Origin: Oleiphilus messinensis
Lineage (GTDB): Bacteria; Pseudomonadota; Gammaproteobacteria; Pseudomonadales; Oleiphilaceae
Assembly: GCF_002162375.1 (NCBI RefSeq)
Contig: NZ_CP021425.1
Span: 5,225,001 to 5,289,000, forward strand
Direction of reading: 5' to 3'
DNA: 64,000 bases
Shown here in pieces: positions 1 through 7,625 of the stretch (the first letter of the stretch is position 1; each line of letters opens with the position of its first letter). The position numbers were made by a program, and so were the translations under genes. The notes beneath the pieces were generated by a model. That model did not search any database. It was not told the DNA's origin and worked only from the letters and a program-made list of their open reading frames with translations.

Positions 1-80
1 AGTTTTTCCGCTCGAGCCATATTTTCGGGCAAGTCCCAACTACACGCCATTTGCGTAGCCGCTACAGTGATGTTTCTCAC
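1..80 (-). CDS. aguB: N-carbamoylputrescine amidase, N-terminal fragment cut by window edge
   Basis: Only the first 26 codons are inside the window, read leftwards from a GTG start at 78-80. The peptide includes VAATQMACSWDLPEN, which matches the N-terminus of nitrilase-superfamily N-carbamoylputrescine amidases. The enzyme hydrolyses N-carbamoylputrescine to putrescine, ammonia and CO2, the step after agmatine deiminase. The start codon overlaps the aguA stop (GTGA), so the two genes are almost certainly translationally coupled. Catalytic residues lie outside the window. Confidence 0.85.
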   Translation of the reverse strand, partial: MRNITVAATQMACSWDLPENMARAEK

Positions 81-1186
81 GTTAACTCCTCAGTTTGGGG
101 TTCCTGCTGCGTGATACAGTGAATATTACCGCCACCCACTACGATATCCAGGCAATTAACCTGAATAATTTCATACTCCGGGAAACAGCGCTGCATCATC
201 TCTTTTGCTTCAGCATCATATTCAGCCTCTCCGTATGAGGGCATCACTATTCCGCCATTAGCGATGTAGAAGTTTACATAGGACATCGACAATCGAGTGC
301 CATCGAGGTAACGAGCGGGCGGTTGTCGAATGGTGATCACTTCGAAAGGTTGCCCATTTACATCTTTCGCCTGCTGCAAAATGTCCAAATTGGTTTGCAG
401 GATGTCGTAATTTGCATCTTCAGGATCATCACTAATCAGTGCGAGAATTTTCCCGGGCGCCACAAAGCAGGCCAGCTCATCAATGTGTCCATCCGTATCA
501 TCGTCCACCACGCCTCGCGGCAACCAGATACATTGTTGTACGCCCAGTTGACGACGCAATTCGGCCTCAATATCCGCTTTGGAAAAACCGGGATTACGAT
601 TAGGATTCAATTGGACTGACTCGGTCAACAATACCGTGCCCTGTCCATCAACATGGATTCCTCCACCCTCGTTGATAATCGGACTCTCGATTCGCTCGAT
701 ACCGATGGCCGCCAGAACGTTTTTCGCCACAAGCGCATCAAGCTCATGGGGAAACTTGCCCCAACCATTGAACCCCCAGTCAACCCCCGCCAATTGTCTG
801 CCTGCAAAGACGAATGTAGGACCGATATCCCGCATCCAACTGTCATTCAACGCCATTGGCATAAGCTGAATTCCCGGTGCAGCATCCAAATCAGTAACCC
901 TGTCCGGGTGATACAGTATAGGGTCATCCACTGCCGATACGGCTGATGCAGGCCTACTCGACAACCCTAAATGCAATTTCGCAGACTCAATCTGATCCGG
1001 ATTCACCACGACAATAACAGGCTCGAATCGCGCTATGGCACGGGTAATTTCGGCGAATGCGATAGCCGCACGCTCAAGGCCACAGGGCCATTGATCATCA
1101 TCACTGGGCCAGGCCATCCAGCAGCGACGATGAACATGCCACTCAGGGGGCATCCATTGCTTGTTTTCAACACGATATTCAGTCAT
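77..1186 (-). CDS. aguA: agmatine deiminase
   Basis: Agmatine deiminase of the peptidyl-arginine deiminase fold converts agmatine to N-carbamoylputrescine and ammonia in the cytoplasm. The product has the family N-terminus (PPEWHVHRRCWMAWP), the NDSWMRDIGPTF motif, the NEGGGIHVDGQGT block, a D-DGHIDELACF segment, and the C-terminal GGGNIHC motif whose Cys is the catalytic nucleophile. An upstream ATG at 1222 would add 12 residues, but the MTEYR start fits the family length better. The TGA overlaps the GTG of aguB, so the two steps from agmatine to putrescine are co-transcribed. Confidence 0.93.
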   Translation of the reverse strand: MTEYRVENKQWMPPEWHVHRRCWMAWPSDDDQWPCGLERAAIAFAEITRAIARFEPVIVVVNPDQIESAKLHLGLSSRPASAVSAVDDPILYHPDRVTDLDAAPGIQLMPMALNDSWMRDIGPTFVFAGRQLAGVDWGFNGWGKFPHELDALVAKNVLAAIGIERIESPIINEGGGIHVDGQGTVLLTESVQLNPNRNPGFSKADIEAELRRQLGVQQCIWLPRGVVDDDTDGHIDELACFVAPGKILALISDDPEDANYDILQTNLDILQQAKDVNGQPFEVITIRQPPARYLDGTRLSMSYVNFYIANGGIVMPSYGEAEYDAEAKEMMQRCFPEYEIIQVNCLDIVVGGGNIHCITQQEPQTEELT

Positions 1187-1268
1187 TTGTCTCGAAACCC
1201 AACTACTTAAAATGGCGGACATTATCGACCATTACGCGCAACCAAGGAAGACCTGCAAAACACGGTAT

Positions 1269-1467
1269 TGTTACCGTTTTATGATTATTTTTACGATATT
1301 GCAATTTTTAGAGGCAAATTCGGAAAACAGCTACTATGCTGTGAATATTCAGTGGAGAACACTGCAGTTCTGCTGAGTGGAAACCCAGGGTAGCGCTTGC
1401 TGTCCTCATTAGTTTTCCTTTCCTAGTTGTTATATCTGTTTCGAGGCAGTAATTACTGCCTCTTTTT
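1269..1467 (+). ncRNA. candidate small RNA between aguA and the tetR gene
   Basis: There is no good ORF between aguA and the tetR gene. A promoter-like pair (TTGTTA at 1269, 18-bp spacer, TACGAT) could start a transcript near 1305. The region ends in a textbook intrinsic terminator at 1443-1467. The predicted RNA of about 160 nt contains local hairpins such as CAGTGGAGAACACTG, with GGA near the loop, as in CsrA/RsmA sites. No known family is recognised. The terminator could instead end some other rightward transcript. Confidence 0.4.
1443..1467 (+). terminator. intrinsic terminator
   Basis: Perfect 20-bp palindrome GAGGCAGTAATTACTGCCTC followed by a T-rich run (TTTTTATTT). It faces rightward, so it cannot serve aguA, which is transcribed leftward from 1186. 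Confidence 0.85.
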
Positions 1468-1642
1468 ATTTCCCCGCTCTGAACGATTGCTTTGCTCAAG
1501 TCCTTTGGCTGCTTGTCAGAACCGCTGTTGTAGCGCTGACGCTTTTACAATCTGAACCTTCCGGTTAAACACGATTTGCCCCGCCCTCCTGCGACCTAAC
1601 CAAGAACAGGTCGATAACACTTCATTTGAATTGACTCAAGGT

Positions 1643-1687
1643 GTGAATCATGATTCACTAAACACATAATGTGAATTTGTGTTCACA
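1643..1687 (+). promoter_or_regulatory. twin TetR-type operator in front of the tetR-aidB operon
   Basis: GTGAATCATGATTCAC at 1643-1658 is a perfect palindrome. A second site with the same outer half-sites, GTGAA-N6-TTCAC, lies at 1671-1686. The centres are 28 bp apart and the second site ends 36 bp before the tetR start. Matching half-sites next to a TetR gene suggest autoregulation of the operon. Confidence 0.75.
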
Positions 1688-1722
1688 CTATCACGCTCAC
1701 TGAAGACATTCACGGTACAACT

Positions 1723-2448
1723 ATGGCTTATCGAGAATCCCCCGAAATCGCTGCGAGAAAAGCGGAACTCAGGGAAAAAATATTAAATGCGGCACAACAG
1801 CTGGTATCTGAGGGTGGTTTTCGAAACGCATCCATTCAGTCGGTGGCACAGCGTGCAGACATTGCGACAGGCACGGTGTATAAATATTTCAAATCTAAAT
1901 CCGTTCTGTTTTCAGAAGTCTTCCGTCGGGCAACTCAGATTGAAGTCGACAAAGTTGCAGAGGCGATCAATCAGGAAGGCACCATATCTGAGCGGCTGGA
2001 GCAGGCCGTGAACTGCTTTTGCCATCGAGCAATCAAAGCCAACCACCTCGCCTGGTCACTGATCGCAGAACCGGTTGACCCGGAAGTGGATTTGGATCGA
2101 TTGAATTACCGGAAAAAATACGCCGCTCTATTCGCCAATCTTATTGCCGAAGGGGTCGACAAAGGCGAGCTTCCGACTCAAGTGCCATCGGTGAGCGCTG
2201 CAGCACTGGTTGGTGCCTTGGCTGAAACCCTGGTCGGCCCACTTTCTCCAAATTCACCGAATTCCCCAGTCTTCAATGCCAATATCAATCAAGATGAAAC
2301 CCTGTCAGTCGACGAAACTCTGACACTCGATGAATCAGCGCTGATCCGAGAAATCAGCCGGTTTTGTCATACAGCTATATCAGGTCACCCACCACCTTGC
2401 CGCCGCGATACAACGTTGCCGGGCCCAAACGAACAGGAGCAAAAATAA
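1723..2448 (+). CDS. TetR/AcrR-family transcriptional regulator
   Basis: The N-terminal TetR helix-turn-helix spans about residues 15-62 (REKILNAAQQLVSEGG ... IATGTVYKYFKSK), with a helical ligand-binding domain behind it. The last 60 residues are low in complexity and acidic (SPNSPNSPV, DETLSVDETLTLDES), which is unusual for the family. The stop codon overlaps the aidB start in TAATG, so the two genes form a coupled operon. The twin palindromes upstream are probable operators. The ligand is unknown; an acyl-CoA or fatty-acid signal is plausible from the acyl-CoA dehydrogenase-like partner, but that is inference. Confidence 0.88.
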   Translation: MAYRESPEIAARKAELREKILNAAQQLVSEGGFRNASIQSVAQRADIATGTVYKYFKSKSVLFSEVFRRATQIEVDKVAEAINQEGTISERLEQAVNCFCHRAIKANHLAWSLIAEPVDPEVDLDRLNYRKKYAALFANLIAEGVDKGELPTQVPSVSAAALVGALAETLVGPLSPNSPNSPVFNANINQDETLSVDETLTLDESALIREISRFCHTAISGHPPPCRRDTTLPGPNEQEQK

Positions 2449-4136
2449 TGACAACACATACTCAACAAAGCCGTTACCCGATGGCAGAAAAATGCCTGGC
2501 AACGACCCACGAAGTTCAGAATCAACCTACGGAGCTGGTCGATTACAACCTGTTCAGCACAGATACAGCACTGCAGGAGAGCGTTGCCCGGGAAGGCGGA
2601 AGCTGGGGCCTTCAAGAGCTGAACGATTTTGGCGCGCTGACGGGGCAACGGGATTATATTGAGCTGGGCTATCTGGCAAATGAAAACAAGCCGGCACTTC
2701 ACACCCATGATCGCTTTGGCCATCGGATCGATCTGGTAAAGTTTCATCCTGCTTACCATCGTCTCATGGAAACATCGATCAATCACGGTTTGCACTCATC
2801 TCCCTGGAGCCAGCCCAGAACCGGTGCCCATGTTGTACGTACCGCAAAATGCTATATGCAGAGCCAAATTGAGGCTGCACACGGCTGCCCGATCACCATG
2901 ACCTTCGCCGCGATACCCAGCTTGCGCAATCAACCCGAGCTGGCGGCGGTCTGGGAACCGCTAATCACCTCACGACACTACGATCCGGCCAACATACCGG
3001 CATTGGCAAAAAAAGGGGTGACGATTGGCATGGCGATGACCGAGAAGCAGGGTGGCTCTGACGTTCGAGCCAATAGCACAAAGGCCTATCCCATCGGATC
3101 TCCAGGCCCGGGCGAACTCTATGAACTGGTTGGCCACAAGTTCTTTGTGTCCGCCCCAATGTGTGACGCATTTTTGGTTCTGGCTCAGACCGAGAAGGGT
3201 TTATCCTGTTTCTTACTGCCCCGTTGGCGGCCCGATGGCAGCAAAAACCCGCTACAGATTCAGCGCCTGAAAAACAAGATGGGCAATGTCGCTAATGCTT
3301 CATCGGAAACTGAGCTGCGTGGGGCACTGGCCTGGATGGTCGGTGAAGAAGGTAAAGGCGTAAAAACAATCATCGAAATGGTCTCGCTCACCCGCTTCGA
3401 TTGCATGATGGGCTCCTCTGCGGGTATGCGTGCCGCAATAAACCAGGCACTCCATCATTGCCAACATCGGAGCGCATTCGGTAAAAGACTGATTGATCAA
3501 CCACTAATGCAGAATGTTCTTGCTGATCTTGCACTTGAGTCAGAAGCAGCGCTAACACTCACGATGCGGCTTGCCAATGCACTCGACAACGGTGACCAAG
3601 AACACGACTCTAATTTGATCCGGATTGCAACGGCGATTGGCAAATACTGGATTTGCAAACGAACCCCCAATCACGCCTATGAGGCAATGGAATGCATTGG
3701 TGGAAGTGGTGTCATGGAGGATTCACTCATGCCACGCCTGTTCCGGGAGTCACCAGTCAATGCAATCTGGGAAGGTAGCGGCAACGTGCAATGCCTTGAT
3801 GTGCTTCGCGCAATGTATAAAGAACCTTCAACACTGAATGCTTACTTTCAGGAAGTGCAACGCAGTCGGGGTGAAAACAAATACCTTGATACGTGCATAG
3901 ACCAACTGTATCGCGCGCTACAGGATACCAGCCAATTTGAGTACAATGCCAGAACACTGGTTGACCAGATGGCCGTCGCATTACAGGCATCACTGTTAAT
4001 TCAAGCGGGAAATACCAACATCGCCGACAGTTACTGTCTTGCCCGTCTATCCCAAACCGGTGCCCACCATTATGGCACCCTGCCAAAAGGGGTGGATTGC
4101 ACCGGAATAATTGAGCGCGCCGCCTTAAAAAGATAG
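2448..4136 (+). CDS. aidB: AidB-like acyl-CoA dehydrogenase family protein
   Basis: A 562-residue flavoprotein matching AidB, the isovaleryl-CoA dehydrogenase homologue of the Ada alkylation response. AidB-type blocks visible are CPITMTFAAIPSL, GMAMTEKQGGSDVRANST, LVGHKFFVSAPMCDAFLVLAQ, LTRFDCMMGSSAGMR and ESPVNAIWEGSGNVQCLDVLR. E. coli AidB binds FAD and DNA and is thought to protect DNA from alkylation; members outside enterics may act on branched or aromatic acyl-CoAs. The ATG at 2448 overlaps the tetR stop, and an in-frame upstream ATG inside tetR was rejected. The sequence GGAGCAAAAATAATG at the start combines a Shine-Dalgarno with an A-rich run resembling the crcZ decoys. Confidence 0.9.
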   Translation: MTTHTQQSRYPMAEKCLATTHEVQNQPTELVDYNLFSTDTALQESVAREGGSWGLQELNDFGALTGQRDYIELGYLANENKPALHTHDRFGHRIDLVKFHPAYHRLMETSINHGLHSSPWSQPRTGAHVVRTAKCYMQSQIEAAHGCPITMTFAAIPSLRNQPELAAVWEPLITSRHYDPANIPALAKKGVTIGMAMTEKQGGSDVRANSTKAYPIGSPGPGELYELVGHKFFVSAPMCDAFLVLAQTEKGLSCFLLPRWRPDGSKNPLQIQRLKNKMGNVANASSETELRGALAWMVGEEGKGVKTIIEMVSLTRFDCMMGSSAGMRAAINQALHHCQHRSAFGKRLIDQPLMQNVLADLALESEAALTLTMRLANALDNGDQEHDSNLIRIATAIGKYWICKRTPNHAYEAMECIGGSGVMEDSLMPRLFRESPVNAIWEGSGNVQCLDVLRAMYKEPSTLNAYFQEVQRSRGENKYLDTCIDQLYRALQDTSQFEYNARTLVDQMAVALQASLLIQAGNTNIADSYCLARLSQTGAHHYGTLPKGVDCTGIIERAALKR

Positions 4137-4237
4137 GATGAGTATGAGTACGGAATAGCGCTATTTGAGCGCCTCTGGCAGGCACAGAGCATCTAGCAAA
4201 CAGAGGGCATCAACTATTCAAGCACAGGACACTCAGT

Positions 4238-4582
4238 ATGCCACCAAACACTCAACGCACTTTACTTTGTTCAATTGATGAGATCGAACCGAACAACGCC
4301 AGAGGGTTTGAGATTCAAGGACAATCCATATTGGTCGTGCGCCACGAAACGCAAGTGTACGCCTATCTGAACCAATGCCCTCACACCGGGGTTGAGCTGA
4401 ACTGGATGCCAGATCGATTTATGGACTTGGAGAAAGAGTATATCCAGTGCTCGGTTCACGGCGCGCTTTTCAAGATAAACAATGGATTATGCATTGCCGG
4501 CCCCTGTCAAGGTCGGCACTTGCAAAAGATACCCGTAGCCATTGAAAACAATTTGATTTATGCAAACCCGGACCTGATTTAG
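4238..4582 (+). CDS. Rieske [2Fe-2S] domain protein
   Basis: A 114-residue soluble Rieske protein resembling the ferredoxin subunits of dioxygenases and NirD-like proteins. Cluster ligands are visible as CPHTG (about residues 47-51) and CSVHGALF (about residues 71-78), giving the Cys-X-His...Cys-X2-His pattern. There is no signal peptide or membrane anchor, so it is cytoplasmic. It may be co-transcribed with aidB, 100 bp upstream, but no oxygenase or reductase partner is adjacent. It overlaps the end of convergent sfsA by four bases. Confidence 0.88.
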   Translation: MPPNTQRTLLCSIDEIEPNNARGFEIQGQSILVVRHETQVYAYLNQCPHTGVELNWMPDRFMDLEKEYIQCSVHGALFKINNGLCIAGPCQGRHLQKIPVAIENNLIYANPDLI

Positions 4583-5310
4583 TCTTTGACAACCTGAACG
4601 ACCACAGGATCATGGAGATATATCTCCTCTTGGGAAATACGAGTACGGTAAGCATACACTTCTACCCCCTGGTTCACGGCCTCGGAGAGGTTTTTTGCAT
4701 ATTCAGGATCAATATGCGCCGCCGCGGAGACGGTTGCCATGGTCGTATGGGAAACACAGAAGAACAAAACTGCCCGATGCCCAGCCTGCACCATTTCCAT
4801 CAACTCCCGTAAATGCTTCTGCCCTCGGGTACTCACTGCATCGGGGAAATAACCGAATCCGTCGTCTTCCTGCAACGTCACATTCTTAACCTCGACGTAA
4901 CACTTACGCACATCATCTGCATGATTCTCAAGGAGTATGTCAATGCGGCTATTTTCCGAGCCATACTTCACTTCCCTGCGAATCGTCTGATAGCCGCTCA
5001 ATTCGGAAATAACGCCATTTTTGATCGCCTCTTCAACGAGCTGATTCGGCCGGGCAGTATTAACACAAACCGTTGCGCCATTTGGTAACTCAGCCAACTC
5101 CCAGGTCAAGGGTAACTTACGTTTGGCATTCCTTGAGTCCCACAACCATACCCGGCTGCCGGGATACAGACAGTTTTTCATCGATCCAGTGTTGGGACAA
5201 TGAACAGTTACAACCTTTTTCTCGCCACTCTGTTGCAGTTCTACATCGGCCAAAAAACGTTTGTATCGTTTTATCAATACCGCCTCCAACAGCGGCTCTT
5301 CATAACGCAT
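4579..5310 (-). CDS. sfsA: SfsA family protein (sugar fermentation stimulation)
   Basis: A 243-residue SfsA with the usual N-terminal OB-like part ([19 protein letters not shown]) and a nuclease-like core ([45 protein letters not shown]). The D...E-x-K arrangement resembles PD-(D/E)XK enzymes. Its biochemical role is poorly defined; in E. coli it was linked to maltose metabolism. The MRYEEPLL start was chosen over an upstream TTG/ATG because it fits the family N-terminus. The gene sits upstream of dksA on the opposite strand, a linkage familiar from enterics and pseudomonads. Confidence 0.93.
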   Translation of the reverse strand: MRYEEPLLEAVLIKRYKRFLADVELQQSGEKKVVTVHCPNTGSMKNCLYPGSRVWLWDSRNAKRKLPLTWELAELPNGATVCVNTARPNQLVEEAIKNGVISELSGYQTIRREVKYGSENSRIDILLENHADDVRKCYVEVKNVTLQEDDGFGYFPDAVSTRGQKHLRELMEMVQAGHRAVLFFCVSHTTMATVSAAAHIDPEYAKNLSEAVNQGVEVYAYRTRISQEEIYLHDPVVVQVVKD

Positions 5311-5737
5311 AACACAAGTTCCCAAATAAAATTCATCGTTTTGACACAAGGCTATCTTAACGTACTGCGCCGGACAACCGCACTTTAAAACACAAATTTC
5401 GCCCTAATACAGTGCAAAACCATCGAATCAAAAGACTCAGTGAAACCGGGGAAGTCAACAATACGCCAAAAAGATGCTAATCTGTATAAATCACTAAAAT
5501 GACTTCGAAAATATTGGCACTTCAAAAACGAATCTGCTATTTTTCGCAAGCTCGGACAACAGGGCGGTCTGAGATTAAAGGTTTTGACCCCCAGGAACAT
5601 GAAAGGCACCGGTGGTAGAGCATTCAGACCGAATTGAAATGGTGTTGAATCCAGTCCACTTGAAATTTTGAACAATGGGCAGTAAAGAAGAGGCCGACTC
5701 GGCCGGATCTTCCAGACAGTGAGTACGAGGCAGCACT
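5311..5737. other. divergent promoter region between sfsA and dksA
   Basis: 427 bp without a convincing ORF. It must hold the sfsA and dksA promoters. A GGCCGACTCGGCC inverted repeat at 5692-5704 lies about 35 bp before the dksA ATG and could fold in the leader. No strong terminator or further RNA gene is seen. Confidence 0.6.
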
Positions 5738-6187
5738 ATGCCAGAAAATAAAACTGAATTACCAAAATCTACTGACGGCTTCACCAATTTCACCCCCTAC
5801 CAACCCCAGGACGGTGAAGAATACATGAGTGATGGGCAGCTGAAGCACTTCCGGCATATTCTAATGGCCTGGAAACAGGAGCTCATGGAAGAAGTTGACC
5901 GTACCATGCATCACATGCAGGAAGATGCCGCCAACTATGCTGACCCTGCAGATCGCGCTACACAGGAAGAAGAATTTAGCCTGGAGTTGCGTACCCGGGA
6001 TCGCGAACGAAAACTGATTAAAAAGATAGACAAAACTATCGATCGAATCGACAAAGATGATTACGGCTTCTGCGATTCCTGTGGTATCGAAATCGGTATC
6101 CGCCGTCTTGAGGCCCGACCTACAGCAACGCTGTGCATCGAGTGTAAAACCGTGGCCGAAATAAAAGAGAAACAAACCGGAATCTAA
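5738..6187 (+). CDS. dksA: RNA polymerase-binding transcription factor DksA
   Basis: A 149-residue DksA. The coiled-coil hairpin (about residues 33-105) carries at its tip the DPADRAT segment that contains the functional Asp and Ala. It is followed by a C4 zinc finger (CDSCG ... LCIECK). DksA enters the RNA polymerase secondary channel and, with ppGpp, represses stable RNA promoters and activates biosynthetic ones. gluQ lies immediately downstream, as in enteric bacteria and pseudomonads. Confidence 0.97.
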   Translation: MPENKTELPKSTDGFTNFTPYQPQDGEEYMSDGQLKHFRHILMAWKQELMEEVDRTMHHMQEDAANYADPADRATQEEEFSLELRTRDRERKLIKKIDKTIDRIDKDDYGFCDSCGIEIGIRRLEARPTATLCIECKTVAEIKEKQTGI

Positions 6188-6342
6188 CGGATAGCCGGCG
6201 CATGTTCTGTGTTTTCTCTACTGCCAAAAATTCCTGCACTTACGTCACAGCGGAACATCTTGGCACACCGGTTTTCTGATTCAGGGGAACCGGTGAATAC
6301 GCCTCTTAATCCCCCATTCCCCGCCAGCCCACGGCCAAACTA

Positions 6343-7218
6343 ATGTATCGAGGTCGATTCGCACCATCACCAACCGGTAAACTCCATATGGGATCACTGG
6401 TTGCTGCAGTGGCCAGCTATCTTGATGCCCGCGCACATCACGGTGAATGGCTCGTCCGAATCGAAGATATCGACCCTTTACGGGAGCAACCGGGGGCCAC
6501 AGACGCCATACTCGAAAGCCTGGAGCGACACGCGCTTTACTGGGATCAGCCAGTGCTCTACCAGTCCAAACGTTCCGAACACTATGAAGCAGGATTATCC
6601 AGACTTGCGGCGGCAGAAAAGCTTTATTGGTGCCCCTGTAGCCGCAAAATGCTGGCTCGGCATAACGGCCGACACCAATATGACTGCCCAACCATCTTCA
6701 ATGCTGCACACGACACTCCCGCCCCTGCTGAGAGCGCACTGAAATTTAATCAGGCCACGACCGACTGGACTTGGCAGGATGCAGGCTGTGGAACGCAAAA
6801 ATTCCATACCACTACGATCAGTGATGACTTTGTCGTCAAACGAAAAGAGGGGTATTATGCCTATCAACTTGCTGTAGTGATTGATGATATCGACCAGGAA
6901 ATAACCCACATCGTGCGGGGCCAGGATTTGCTGGACTCCACCCCGATGCAGCTGAGTCTCTATGACACCTTAAGCACGCCCCCCCCTTTTTACCACCACA
7001 CGCCATTGGTCTGCGGTCAAAACGGCCAAAAGTTAAGCAAGCAGAACAAAGCCCCCGAACTCGAAAACACCAAAGTACGGGAAAACCTCCGCTACGCACT
7101 CGAATTTTTGGGACTTCCAGTGCCAGAAACAATGCAGCCATGTGATCCGGAAACACTCCTGTCCTGGGCAGCGACACAATGGCTTAATACCCTTGCGCGC
7201 AACACCCGTAATCGTTAA
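6343..7218 (+). CDS. gluQ: glutamyl-Q tRNA(Asp) synthetase
   Basis: A truncated GluRS paralogue that attaches glutamate to the queuosine base at position 34 of tRNA-Asp. It has the class I signature FAPSPTGKLHMGSL in the HIGH position, zinc-ligand residues around CPCSRK, and a KLSKQNKAP motif in the KMSKS position. It lacks the anticodon-binding domain of GluRS, as expected for the family, and 291 residues is typical. It follows dksA by about 155 bp and is probably partly co-transcribed with it. Confidence 0.94.
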   Translation: MYRGRFAPSPTGKLHMGSLVAAVASYLDARAHHGEWLVRIEDIDPLREQPGATDAILESLERHALYWDQPVLYQSKRSEHYEAGLSRLAAAEKLYWCPCSRKMLARHNGRHQYDCPTIFNAAHDTPAPAESALKFNQATTDWTWQDAGCGTQKFHTTTISDDFVVKRKEGYYAYQLAVVIDDIDQEITHIVRGQDLLDSTPMQLSLYDTLSTPPPFYHHTPLVCGQNGQKLSKQNKAPELENTKVRENLRYALEFLGLPVPETMQPCDPETLLSWAATQWLNTLARNTRNR

Positions 7219-7320
7219 ACGTAAATGTCAACACCCCCTTTTTCCGGTATGTGATCAAATACCGCAATACTGTGATTTTATTAATCCAGAAGATGTAGGC
7301 TCCCGGACAAATGTGATAAC

Positions 7321-7360
7321 ATCACTCGTTTCAGGCACATGAGCCCCTGATACGAGTGGT
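7321..7360 (+). other. long stem-loop between gluQ and cbrX
   Basis: ATCACTCGTTTCAGG at 7321-7335 pairs with CCTGATACGAGTGGT at 7346-7360 with one mismatch and one wobble. No T-run follows, so it is more likely a leader or mRNA 3'-end structure than a classical terminator. It is the only notable feature in the 230-bp gap upstream of cbrX. Confidence 0.55.
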
Positions 7361-7448
7361 GCTAAAGCCAATCATTGTAAATGTGCTTTAATCAATCGTG
7401 CTCATGGCAGGTTTGGGAATATATGTAGATGGTAAATAACAGCCAGCA

Positions 7449-7625
7449 ATGTACTTATACCGCTTAGTATTTTTGCTCATTTTGAGTATTTACGTTTTCT
7501 CTCCGGTAATTATGGACTGGTGGATCGACCCCGGCAGCTCATGGTATCGCCCCTATCTGATCTGGCTATTCATAATTGGCCTGTCATACTGGCTGGAACA
7601 ACGACGGGATAAACATGAGCTTTAA
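7449..7625 (+). CDS. cbrX: small membrane protein CbrX, coupled to cbrA
   Basis: A 58-codon ORF encoding MYLYRLVFLLILSIYVFSPV and then two further hydrophobic stretches, ending EQRRDKHEL. It looks like a two-helix inner-membrane protein. Its 3' end overlaps the cbrA ATG (7615) by 11 bases in another frame. The same arrangement is known in Pseudomonas, where cbrX overlaps cbrA and influences its translation. A cytoplasmic Arg/Lys-rich tail is visible. Position, overlap and hydrophobicity support the identification more than sequence identity, which could not be computed here. Confidence 0.78.
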   Translation: MYLYRLVFLLILSIYVFSPVIMDWWIDPGSSWYRPYLIWLFIIGLSYWLEQRRDKHEL

